Shown: in pieces, positions 1-6,050 of the stretch | Position numbering within the stretch: position 1 is the first letter of the stretch | How the letters are laid out: each line of letters opens with the position of its first letter | Assembly: GCA_015233515.1 (NCBI GenBank) | Contig: JADFXS010000102.1 | Location: 1 to 9,316 of the forward strand | DNA length: 9,316 nt | Source: Deltaproteobacteria bacterium | GTDB lineage: Bacteria; Desulfobacterota; Desulfarculia; Adiutricales; JAGVGV01 | Direction of reading: 5' to 3' | Program-made: the position numbers and the translations under genes | The notes under the pieces: generated by a model | Databases searched by the model: none | What the model was told of the DNA's origin: nothing | The model's input: the letters and a program-made list of their open reading frames with translations, nothing else

Positions 1-1132
1 GATTCGGCGCCGCCATCCTGGCCTGGGTCACGGTGGCGCTGATCTCTGCGCTTTCTCCGATAATGTCTTCAAAGGTATATCTGGTCTCATCACCGGAGCG
101 GTTGGTTTTCAGCGAGGGTGTGGGCGTCGCCTCCGACAGTGTGATCACCGATCCGCCTCCGGGCCAACTACCGTCGTTTATCGGCGTAGTGGTCACCAGG
201 CAATGGCAATGACCGGATTTTGTCTTTAGCGACGCTAATTGATGTTCGGTGCTGGCTTGACCACCGATCAATCTGACGAAACCATCCAAGGGAGTAGCGC
301 TGATTTGCCGGCCGACCAGTTCTTGGGGGGTCAGACCTAGCAACTTGGAAGCGGACGAATTTACGCTGTTGATGATTCCTTGGGTATCCAGGGCGATGAG
401 GCCTTTTCCTACCGACTCCAAAGCGGCGTTCATGTATACGTTTCGGCGGCGTAGGTCTTCTTGGGCCAGTTCCATATGGAGACGGTCTTCAATAACCCGC
501 GCCCAAGCCAGGACCATTTCCATGATGGGAAACTTGGAGTTTTCGCGAGGGCCGGAGATGTCCAGGCAGCCGACGATCCCGCCGGCAGGATCGAATATGG
601 GTGTGGCGGCGCAGGTCCAAAGGTGGTGGCCGTCATTGTAGTGCTCGGGCCCGGTCACCTGGATGGACCGCCCCAAGGTTAAAGCCGTACCAATGGCGTT
701 GGTGCCGACGCTTAATTCCGACCAGTTGGAGCCCGGGCCGAAATTTATCTTTTCCGCTCGTCGTAAAGCTTCTAGATCCCCCATGCCTTTGAGAATATAT
801 CCGTCATGATCGACTAAGACGATGATAAATCCGAAACCGCGCAGCAGTTTTTGCAGGGCGATCAGCAGGGGATGAGCCGCTTCCACCAAGCAGTTTTGCC
901 GGGTTTCCAAATCATGGGTGGACAGAATATCCTGGCAGCGGCCTCCAGCGAATTCAACCTCGGCGCGATAGCATCGATCCCATGATTCCGCTATGGGCGG
1001 AGGGACGGTTCCGGGCTCCACTCGACCCGCGTGAATAAAATTTTTCCAAGCTTTTTTCTCTGTGGGCCGGCATCTTCGCCAAAACGAGGCCGGCGATTGG
1101 GAAGGAGGACTATAACCCCGAAGAGGGACCAT
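1..1132 (-). CDS. sigma-54-dependent activator, AcoR/DhaR type (GAF-PAS-AAA+), 3' end outside window
   Basis: Enhancer-binding activator of sigma-54 RNA polymerase. Reading the minus strand gives 377 uninterrupted codons running off the left edge. Residues ~28-55 (KKAWKNFIHAGRVEPG ... IAESWDRC) are the N-terminal signature of AcoR-like regulators. A GAF sensor domain follows at ~85-195, with GTNAIGTAL at 143-151 and HLWTCAATPIFD at 170-181. A PAS domain lies at ~232-335. The sigma-54 AAA+ module begins at ~352 (YTFEDIIGESAEI) and is cut before Walker A; the GAFTGA loop and Fis-type helix-turn-helix would lie outside. Start: ATG at 1132 is the only ATG close to the conserved N-terminus, but AAAGGAG sits only 1 nt before it. 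An in-frame ATG at 1195 follows directly after a stop but lacks a clear ribosome site, so the start is uncertain. Family members sense small ligands through GAF/PAS; the ligand is unknown here. It points away from the sigma-54 promoters at 1646 and 2060, its likely targets. Confidence 0.93.
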   Translation of the reverse strand, partial: MVPLRGYSPPSQSPASFWRRCRPTEKKAWKNFIHAGRVEPGTVPPPIAESWDRCYRAEVEFAGGRCQDILSTHDLETRQNCLVEAAHPLLIALQKLLRGFGFIIVLVDHDGYILKGMGDLEALRRAEKINFGPGSNWSELSVGTNAIGTALTLGRSIQVTGPEHYNDGHHLWTCAATPIFDPAGGIVGCLDISGPRENSKFPIMEMVLAWARVIEDRLHMELAQEDLRRRNVYMNAALESVGKGLIALDTQGIINSVNSSASKLLGLTPQELVGRQISATPLDGFVRLIGGQASTEHQLASLKTKSGHCHCLVTTTPINDGSWPGGGSVITLSEATPTPSLKTNRSGDETRYTFEDIIGESAEISATVTQARMAAPN

Positions 1133-1279
1133 ACTCCTTTGAGAGTCTTCCTTGACGAGCTTGTAACCACTTTCTTGCCGGGTCAACTCATACATAACTT
1201 ACCCACTCGCCAAAAAGGCTGCATTTGCCTTCCTAGACTGCATATTGAGCCAGGGAGGGCTTGTTATTTTGAGATTAGC

Positions 1280-1336
1280 CATCCGCCGGGACGGCTTCAT
1301 GACCGCGAAGGCGTCCCCCAGCTGGGCCGGGGGATG
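1280..1336. repeat. GC-rich compound hairpin
   Basis: GGGACGGCTTC (1288-1298) pairs with GAAGGCGTCCC (1307-1317), an 11-bp stem with a single G-G mismatch and an 8-nt loop. This is enclosed by CATCC (1280-1284) pairing with GGATG (1332-1336). The flanks are AT-rich, with a T run at about 1350-1355, so on the plus strand it could act as a terminator-like or leader structure. It could equally be one copy of a dispersed palindromic repeat; its function is unknown. Confidence 0.5.
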
Positions 1337-1645
1337 AAAATGAAATTAATTTTTTAGATAATGTTATGAAAATCCAACTATTTCGCTGCGACCAGATTTT
1401 TAGTGATACGCCATTTATGCGCCTGGTTGGGATCTCCTACGGACTCGGATCAACGGCCAAATTCGGCCCCAGGCAATTTCAAGCCTTAATCCGGCCGCGG
1501 GATGGGCTTTTTGAAACCAGCGATCAGAAGTTAGTCCGATTAATGCCTAGCCCGTTTTTAGCCACGGATGGTCAACAATTTTTCAAATTCACATCTTTCG
1601 CCAGGGAGATAATAAATTCGTAGTACTTGGAGCTAAGCTGGTGTT

Positions 1646-1661
1646 TGGCCTGGTTTTTGCA
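1646..1661 (+). promoter_or_regulatory. sigma-54 promoter P1 (-24/-12)
   Basis: TGGCCTGGTTTTTGCA matches the sigma-54 consensus TGGCACG-N4-TTGCW at both invariant dinucleotides: GG at 1647-1648 and GC at 1659-1660, with the required 10-nt gap. Expected transcription start is near 1672. No intact gene follows directly; the next modules are promoter P2 and the corrinoid-gene remnant at 2193. Confidence 0.6.
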
Positions 1662-1836
1662 CAATCTCCTTGAGCGCCCTATTGGGTGAGCCCTATCATA
1701 CTAAATCGTATCGATCTGTAAACAAAATTTTACAATTCCTCCATGAATTTTAACGCCGATACCGCCTTTTCTTTAGGAACATATTCCAAAGTCAACTCGC
1801 CATCTGGCCGGCCTTCGGTTCAAGCCGGAAGAGCCC

Positions 1837-1920
1837 GATTCAGGCTTGGTTCACAAAAGAACAAGCCGTCATGGTAATACATTGATAAAATACAGGTTTT
1901 TTCTGACCCGCTCCTAAATC
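1837..1920. promoter_or_regulatory. inverted half-site pair, module A
   Basis: The left arm GATTCAGGCTTGGTTCA (1837-1853) and the right arm (1904-1920, read on the minus strand as GATTTAGGAGCGGGTCA) are imperfect inverted copies of the motif GATTTAG-N3-GGTTCA. The same arrangement is nearly perfect in module B. Location about 140-225 bp upstream of the -24 element suits an upstream activating sequence for a sigma-54 activator. Confidence 0.5.
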
Positions 1921-1956
1921 ATGCTTATCGCCTTTTAGTTAAACCACTTCCCGCAA

Positions 1957-1972
1957 TACGATTCAAATCGTA
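1957..1972. promoter_or_regulatory. palindromic upstream activator site, module A
   Basis: TACGATTCAAATCGTA is a perfect inverted repeat of 7-bp arms around a CA centre. It lies about 100 bp before the -24 GG of promoter P2, a typical distance for a sigma-54 enhancer. The right half (ATCGTAATCAATCG) is largely conserved at the same distance in module B. Candidate binder: the activator at 1-1132 (inference). Confidence 0.5.
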
Positions 1973-2059
1973 ATCAATCGGAAGGCTTTTTTGCCAAAAG
2001 TCACGCCGATTCCCTCTCATAATCCTTGGTGTTTATAGGTAAAACTTTTTCCGATCATT

Positions 2060-2075
2060 TGGCCCGATTATTGCT
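2060..2075 (+). promoter_or_regulatory. sigma-54 promoter P2 (-24/-12), module A
   Basis: TGGCCCGATTATTGCT differs from the consensus TGGCACG-N4-TTGCW at a single position. GG lies at 2061-2062 and GC at 2073-2074 with the obligatory 10-nt gap. Transcription would begin near 2086, about 107 nt before the ATG at 2193. Its conservation with 8542-8557 supports a functional role. Confidence 0.75.
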
Positions 2076-2192
2076 TGACATTATCCCTCTTGAGAGAGAA
2101 ACTCACCGCAAGCCAAGGCTTGGCGAGGTGCCCGACCAGCGTCCAACCCTAATCATTAACTGTTTGTGCGAGTATCACTAGAGATTTTAATC

Positions 2193-2356
2193 ATGAATCT
2201 CGATAGGCAAACTTTACATATCAAACCAGTAGTGATGAATCGTTATCCGGAACCACTGCCCCGGCGCGAAGAAACGATTAATTATTATCTGCTGGACGCA
2301 CTCCGCCGCCAGAAAAAAAGTTCTCCACCGCTGAGGCATCACCGATGACTTATACG
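2193..2356 (+). pseudogene. broken 5' fragment of a corrinoid (B12-binding) protein gene
   Basis: The frame starts MNLDRQTLHIKPVVM and parallels the intact-looking copy at 8673 (MNLDAKPVQIKPVVI) through the helical N-terminal segment, including PEPLPRR versus PEQLPQR and a shared RRQ/SRQ position. Just after an A7 run (2303-2309), the stretch between the shared CAG and ATC codons is 25 nt here and 27 nt in the other copy. This 2-base loss throws the frame off, giving 51 codons and a TGA at 2346-2348. Nucleotide similarity continues out of frame to 2356 and then stops, so the B12-binding domain is absent. The ribosome site is also weak (TAGAGA, against GGAGA in the other copy). I read it as a truncated, frameshifted remnant; a conserved small leader peptide of 51 residues is the alternative. 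Confidence 0.65.
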
Positions 2357-2541
2357 GTCTTTCCATCGAAAGGCAGGCGCCGGCCCGGCAGCGCGATTAT
2401 TATCGTTCGTTCAGACTTATACTGCATATTAAAGGGGAAATTTACACCAATCCATATTTAAAAGCCAATAGGATTACTCGGGTAGCAAAGGAATGCAAGC
2501 CAGAAGGAACAACAATTCGGCACCGTTTCTTGGTGAATTAA

Positions 2542-2573
2542 CTCCGGGAGTCGTCGGATCGGACTCTCCGGAG
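2542..2573. repeat. stem-loop after the 2338-2541 frame
   Basis: CTCCGGGAGTC (2542-2552) pairs with GACTCTCCGGAG (2562-2573), an 11-bp stem with one bulged T and a 9-nt loop. It starts directly after the TAA at 2541. Only an A run follows on the plus strand, so it is not a classical intrinsic terminator, though it may mark the 3' end of the decayed frame. Confidence 0.4.
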
Positions 2574-3071
2574 AAAAAGCGTTTCAGGGTTATAAAAGAT
2601 CACCATGACTAGCCTTCCGGCGGAGCGTCAGGTGTCATTTCGGAGCGCGGCACAGAACACGGAGGAAAATCTTCAAGGCCCGGGAGACCGGTCTTCAAGT
2701 AGCCGGATATCTCCCACCTCCCTTAAAATGGCCGCAATCTGTTGCTTCTTTTAAGCACCCACACTCCCGGGTCGGGTCTTTCTAAATCGAAAATTCAAGA
2801 TGCGGAATCCATCCATTTCGATTGAAGGGAGGTTACTGGCAACAGGATTAGCGAATCAGGTCCGGAGGGAAATTGATCACCTCCGATCACCGCGACACTA
2901 AGCTTCTAGCCGCAACGCTATTTTCCCGATTTTGGTTTATTGACCGGCGGAAAAAACACCGGACGGCCAAATGAACCACCTTGTGTTTCGCTGGTGATTT
3001 TGCGCTCCAGTTGCGCTTAGACGGCAAGTTTGATGGCAGTATCTGTATTTTCTCGCAACTACAACATTTTT

Positions 3072-3080
3072 AAGGAGAGG
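3072..3080 (+). promoter_or_regulatory. ribosome binding site of livK
   Basis: AAGGAGAGG lies 3 nt before ATG 3084. With the secretion signal that begins at this codon, it fixes the start at 3084 rather than at the upstream in-frame ATG 3030. Confidence 0.7.
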
Positions 3081-3083
3081 CGT

Positions 3084-4343
3084 ATGAAAAGAGAGAAATC
3101 AGTATTTGTTCTGATAACGATGGTCTTTTTCCTCTTAACCTTGTCTTCTCCCCCGGCCATGGCCGCCGACAAGGTTTTCAAACTGGGTATTTTGGCGCCT
3201 TTGACCGGCCCGGCCGGCAAGCCTGGCACGGAAATGAAGAATGGCGCCACCATGGCCATTGAGAAAGCGGGTAATAAAATCGGCGATTACAAAATTGAAC
3301 TGGTGTACATCGATGATCAATCGGATGCCGCCAAGGCGACCAACGCCCTGTCCGAGGCCATCGAGCGCCAGGGTGTTCAGGCCGCCATACTGGATTGGAA
3401 CACGGCCGTAACCGTGGCCTGTTTTGATGTCTTCAACAAATACAAGGTCCCATATCTTTTCGGTATGGGTGGCGGCAAGGCCGCCAATGACAAATGGTTG
3501 GCTCAACCCGAAAACCGTTACATGATCATGAAAGGTTGGCCCATCCCCCAAAAAAGGGTTACGGGGTACATCGAGTGCCTGAATAACGCCATTAAAAAAG
3601 GGGCGTGGAAACCGGAAAAGAAACTGGGGGCTTTGTGGGGTGAGGATACCGACTGGGGTCGAAGCCTGGTGAAAGGGATGAGTGAAGGCATGAAGGCCAA
3701 CGGCTGGGAAGTCTTCACCGAAGAGTATTTTGCTCTGACCCAAACCGATTTTTATCCTTTCCTAAGCAAATGCAAAGAGGCCGGAGTCACAGCCTTAATG
3801 GGCACCACTTCTTCGACGGCCTCCGTATCGGCCCTGGTTAAACAAAGCAATGAAATCGGTATCAAGGCTGTCCTGGCCGCCGACGGTGTGGGCTGGATCG
3901 GTGATTGGTACAAGTTGATCGGCCCGGCTTCGGACGGAATCCTGGACATGATTCCCCAGATCTCTACTCCCGGCCAGAAAGCCTTTGCCGAAGAATATCA
4001 GAAAAAATTCGGTTATGCTCCCAGCCCGTCCGCGGCCGGCCATGCTTTTGACTATGCCAATTTCTTCCTATTGATTGCCAAAAAAGCTATTGAAAAATAC
4101 GGAAAACTCGATTCCGAATCCGTTTACAAAATCAGCGTGGACGAAGTCATTCCGGGCAAACTGACCTTCAGCGCGGCTGACGGGGCTTTGTTCCACAAAA
4201 GATATGGAACCACTCCTCAGGATGCGCCGGACCCCAAAATCGGCCAGGATGATTTCTACTTCCCGGTCATCCAGTACAAGGGCGGAGTGGGCAAGATCGT
4301 CTTCCCGGAAAGCGCCAAGGAGACTGACCTGGTATTTAAGTAA
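3084..4343 (+). CDS. livK: periplasmic substrate-binding protein of a Liv/HAAT-type ABC importer
   Basis: Captures the substrate in the periplasm and delivers it to the LivHM permease. The 419-residue product begins with a classical Sec signal peptide: MKREK, a hydrophobic core (residues 6-22) and a signal peptidase I site after AMA (residue 27). There is no lipobox. The mature part opens VFKLGILAPLTGPAGKPGTEMKNGATMAIE, the typical first strand and helix of type-I periplasmic binding proteins (Peripla_BP_6), and ends KETDLVFK; the length is normal for the family. An in-frame ATG at 3030 would add 18 residues ahead of the signal peptide and is disfavoured by the strong ribosome site at 3072-3080. 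The name livK reflects family and gene order only. The substrate is not proven to be a branched-chain amino acid, and the neighbouring corrinoid genes suggest a methylated compound instead (inference). It is followed by a hairpin and then livG. Confidence 0.92.
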   Translation: MKREKSVFVLITMVFFLLTLSSPPAMAADKVFKLGILAPLTGPAGKPGTEMKNGATMAIEKAGNKIGDYKIELVYIDDQSDAAKATNALSEAIERQGVQAAILDWNTAVTVACFDVFNKYKVPYLFGMGGGKAANDKWLAQPENRYMIMKGWPIPQKRVTGYIECLNNAIKKGAWKPEKKLGALWGEDTDWGRSLVKGMSEGMKANGWEVFTEEYFALTQTDFYPFLSKCKEAGVTALMGTTSSTASVSALVKQSNEIGIKAVLAADGVGWIGDWYKLIGPASDGILDMIPQISTPGQKAFAEEYQKKFGYAPSPSAAGHAFDYANFFLLIAKKAIEKYGKLDSESVYKISVDEVIPGKLTFSAADGALFHKRYGTTPQDAPDPKIGQDDFYFPVIQYKGGVGKIVFPESAKETDLVFK

Positions 4344-4354
4344 AACGCCCGTAT

Positions 4355-4422
4355 TTCATGGTTCATCGCACCTGGTCCGGCTAACCGGCCTCAACCAGGC
4401 CAGGGTGACGATGAACCATGAA
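4355..4422 (+). repeat. large intercistronic hairpin between livK and livG
   Basis: TTCATGGTTCATCG (4355-4368) and CGATGAACCATGAA (4409-4422) form a perfect 14-bp inverted repeat. The stem can be extended inside by CACCTGG with CCAGGGTG (one bulge), and the loop contains CCGGCTAACCGG. No T run follows. The structure sits 11 nt after the livK stop, where many binding-protein genes carry an mRNA-stabilising or attenuating stem-loop that keeps the binding protein in excess over the transporter. That role is inferred. Confidence 0.65.
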
Positions 4423-4537
4423 TATCGACTTGAACCAAGCTCTTTTCCGGATTTTCCCGGAGGCAGGGCTACTCGTCCTGACCGGACCATTTATTGCCTA
4501 ATCAATCGCTAACTATCCCAAACTACCGAGAGTAGAC

Positions 4538-5260
4538 ATGAAGATCATCGAAACCAGGGAACTCACCAAACGCTTCGGCGGTCTAATCGCGGTGAACCGA
4601 GTCTCCATGCATGTGGCGGAAGGTGAAATCGTCGGTTTGATCGGCCCCAACGGCGCCGGAAAAACCACTTTTCTGAACGCCATCGCCGGCTTGGACCCGC
4701 CTTCTTCGGGATCGGTTTTTTTCATGAACCGGGAGACCACGGGACTGCCGCCGGAACGCATGTGTCATCTAGGATTGGCGCGGACCTTTCAGATTCCGCG
4801 ACCTTTCCCTAAAATGACTGCTTTTCACAATGTTCTGACCGCGGCCTATTTCGGCAATTTACCTGCCCCGGTTCCCGATCCCGAGGCTCACGCCCGTGAA
4901 AAGCTGGACTTTGTGGAATTTCCCATGCCGGAAGATACGGTGTGTGAAAACCTCAATACCCTACAGTTGAAAAGACTCGACCTCGCCCGGGCTCTGGCCA
5001 GCAACCCCAAGCTGATTCTCTTGGATGAACTGGCTGCTGGGTTGACTTTCGGGGAGCTTAACGACTTGATGGCCATCATCCGAAAAATTCGAGACCGTGG
5101 GACGACCATCATGCTGGTTGAACACATAGTCCAAGTCATTATGGGCCTGTGCGACCGTCTGGTAGTCATCCAGTTCGGCAACAAAATCGCCGATGGTCCG
5201 ACCCAGGACGTGGTCAAGGATCCCATCGTGGAAACGGCATATTTAGGAGCGGATTTTTAA
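4538..5260 (+). CDS. livG: Liv-type ABC transporter ATPase with degenerate signature motif
   Basis: One of two cytoplasmic ATPases that power the importer. The product has 240 residues, slightly short for LivG (about 255), with the shortening between Q-loop and signature. Visible motifs: Walker A GPNGAGKTT (36-44), LivG-type Q-loop ARTFQIPRPF (Gln85), Walker B LILLD with catalytic Glu164 (DELAAGL, 163-169), and H-loop His196 (VEHI). The C-terminus ETAYLGADF is typical. Odd: the position of the usual LSYGQ/LSGGQ signature reads LNTLQ (139-143), so the ATP site completed by this signature is probably asymmetric or weak. The ATG at 4538 is preceded only by a weak GAGAG at 4529-4533. It is 194 nt downstream of livK, across the hairpin, and 23 nt upstream of livF. 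Confidence 0.93.
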   Translation: MKIIETRELTKRFGGLIAVNRVSMHVAEGEIVGLIGPNGAGKTTFLNAIAGLDPPSSGSVFFMNRETTGLPPERMCHLGLARTFQIPRPFPKMTAFHNVLTAAYFGNLPAPVPDPEAHAREKLDFVEFPMPEDTVCENLNTLQLKRLDLARALASNPKLILLDELAAGLTFGELNDLMAIIRKIRDRGTTIMLVEHIVQVIMGLCDRLVVIQFGNKIADGPTQDVVKDPIVETAYLGADF

Positions 5261-5271
5261 CAATTCCGTCC

Positions 5272-5278
5272 GAGGAGG
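5272..5278 (+). promoter_or_regulatory. ribosome binding site fixing the livF TTG start
   Basis: GAGGAGG, 5 nt before TTG 5284. This strong site, in the 23-nt gap after livG, argues that translation starts at TTG. The upstream in-frame ATG 5149 lies inside livG and would add 45 unrelated residues. Confidence 0.75.
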
Positions 5279-5283
5279 AACCA

Positions 5284-5991
5284 TTGCTGCTGGAAGTAAA
5301 AAATTTGGATTCCGGATACGGTTTTCTCCAAGTCTTGTGGAAGGCTTCCCTTCAAGTCGCGACAGGAGAATTCATCTGTCTGATCGGGCCCAACGGAGCC
5401 GGCAAAAGCACCATGCTCAAAACGATTTGCGGTTTGATGGCCCCGATTGACGGGGAAATTCTGTTTAAAAATCGATCCATAATCGGTTTGGAAGCCAACC
5501 GGATTTGCCAGCTTGGACTCAGCTATATCTCCGAAGAAACCAATCTGTTTACCGGGATGACGGTCCGGGAAAACCTCACCATGGGAGCCTACACCGTCAA
5601 AGACCATAAAAAGAAAGCGAAAACCTTGGATTTTGTTTACGGCCTGTTCCCCAAACTGTACGAACGACGCGATCAATTGGCCGGAACCATGAGCGGCGGC
5701 GAGCGTAAAATGTTAGCCATCGGCCGGGGAATAATGGCCAATCCGGAACTCCTTCTGGTAGATGAGCCTTCCTTGGGCCTGGCCCCCCAGGTGACGTCCG
5801 ATGTGTTCAAAAGTCTGGACATTCTTCGTCAGAGCGGAATGACCCTGGTGTTGGTGGAACAGAACGTCAAGAAAACTCTCCAGGCCACCGACCGGGGTTA
5901 TATACTGGAAAAGGGCAGGATCATCATGCAGGGGCCAAGCACGGACTTGGCCCAGGATGATCACGTGCGTAAGGTTTTTCTAGGGGTTTAA
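5284..5991 (+). CDS. livF: Liv-type ABC transporter ATPase (LivF), TTG start
   Basis: Second ATPase of the importer and partner of LivG. From TTG 5284 the product has 235 residues, the normal LivF length, and begins MLLEVKNLDSGYGFLQVLW, exactly as family members do. Motifs: Walker A GPNGAGKST (35-43), LivF-type Q-loop with Glu84 (YISEETNLF), intact signature MSGGERK (136-142), Walker B LLLVDEP with catalytic Glu161, and the LivF-typical VEQN (191-194) where other ABC ATPases carry the H-loop. The C-terminus VRKVFLGV is also typical. Because this subunit keeps a canonical signature while LivG does not, the heterodimer should have one standard and one altered ATP site. A longer reading from ATG 5149 would overlap livG by 112 nt and is rejected. 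It is followed after 59 nt by livH. Confidence 0.94.
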   Translation: MLLEVKNLDSGYGFLQVLWKASLQVATGEFICLIGPNGAGKSTMLKTICGLMAPIDGEILFKNRSIIGLEANRICQLGLSYISEETNLFTGMTVRENLTMGAYTVKDHKKKAKTLDFVYGLFPKLYERRDQLAGTMSGGERKMLAIGRGIMANPELLLVDEPSLGLAPQVTSDVFKSLDILRQSGMTLVLVEQNVKKTLQATDRGYILEKGRIIMQGPSTDLAQDDHVRKVFLGV

Positions 5992-6050
5992 CCCGAGGAC
6001 AACGATTATCGACATACCATCAAATCCGAGGAAGGTCGGGAAATCAATCC

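Larger units (their letters stand above)
1133..1836. other. intergenic region without a recognised gene
   Basis: About 700 bases upstream of the activator. It contains a GC-rich hairpin (1280-1336), a T-rich stretch at about 1346-1354, and a very good sigma-54 promoter at 1646-1661. An 85-codon plus-strand reading frame (1366-1623) and a 44-codon one (1743-1877, starting MNFNADT) exist. Neither has a Shine-Dalgarno sequence or a recognisable domain, so I do not call them as genes. Confidence 0.6.
1837..2356 (+). repeat. regulatory module A (diverged direct repeat of 8321-8838)
   Basis: This stretch aligns with 8321-8838 in the same orientation. Shared exact words in order include CTAAATCAT, GTAATCAATCG, ATCATTTGGCC, TTATTGCT, CGAGTATCA, ATCATGAATCTCGAT and ATCAAACCAGT. 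Element spacings are nearly identical: end of right half-site to the upstream site 40 nt in both, upstream site to -24 GG 101 versus 102 nt, and -24 GG to ATG 132 versus 130 nt. Similarity ends abruptly at GACTTATACG (2347-2356), inside the coding part. The unit looks like a duplicated promoter plus gene start, with older divergence in the leader than in the control sites. Confidence 0.8.
2357..3083. other. intergenic region before livK, no intact gene
   Basis: About 730 bases. The frame continuing from 2338 stays open to a TAA at 2539-2541 and ends NRITRVAKECKPEGTTIRHRF, which lines up residue for residue with a Fis-type helix-turn-helix but lacks its usual glycine, so it may be a gene remnant. 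Other contents: a stem-loop at 2542-2573; an inverted repeat AATCGAAA/TTTCGATT (2785-2792/2816-2823) preceded by CTAAATC; and a small hairpin CGGAGG/CCTCCG (2863-2868/2880-2885). A 49-codon frame at 2605-2754 has no ribosome site and is not called. I found no convincing promoter for the transporter operon here. Confidence 0.55.

Noticed and set aside
1031..1357. 108-codon plus-strand frame
   Set aside because: It overlaps the 5' end of the activator on the other strand, has no ribosome site, and its translation resembles no domain.
1366..1623. 85-codon plus-strand frame (MKIQLFRCDQIF...)
   Set aside because: No Shine-Dalgarno sequence, no recognisable family and an isolated position. It could be a remnant, but nothing supports a gene call.
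2605..2754. 49-codon frame (MTSLPAERQVSF...)
   Set aside because: No ribosome site and low-complexity-like composition; it may be part of an old dispersed repeat.
2827..2841. GG-N10-GC spacing in GGGAGGTTACTGGCA
   Set aside because: The spacing is right, but neither the TTGGCA nor the TTGC context is present.
2992..3006. Sigma-54-like sequence CTGGTGATTTTGCGC upstream of livK
   Set aside because: The gap between GG and GC is 9 rather than the strict 10 nt and the -24 half is poor.
3135..3743. 202-codon minus-strand frame opposite livK
   Set aside because: Shadow of a strongly supported plus-strand gene with signal peptide and family motifs.
5149..5283. 45-residue N-terminal extension of livF
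   Set aside because: It overlaps livG out of frame and precedes the conserved LLLEVKNL start; GAGGAGG with TTG 5284 explains initiation better.
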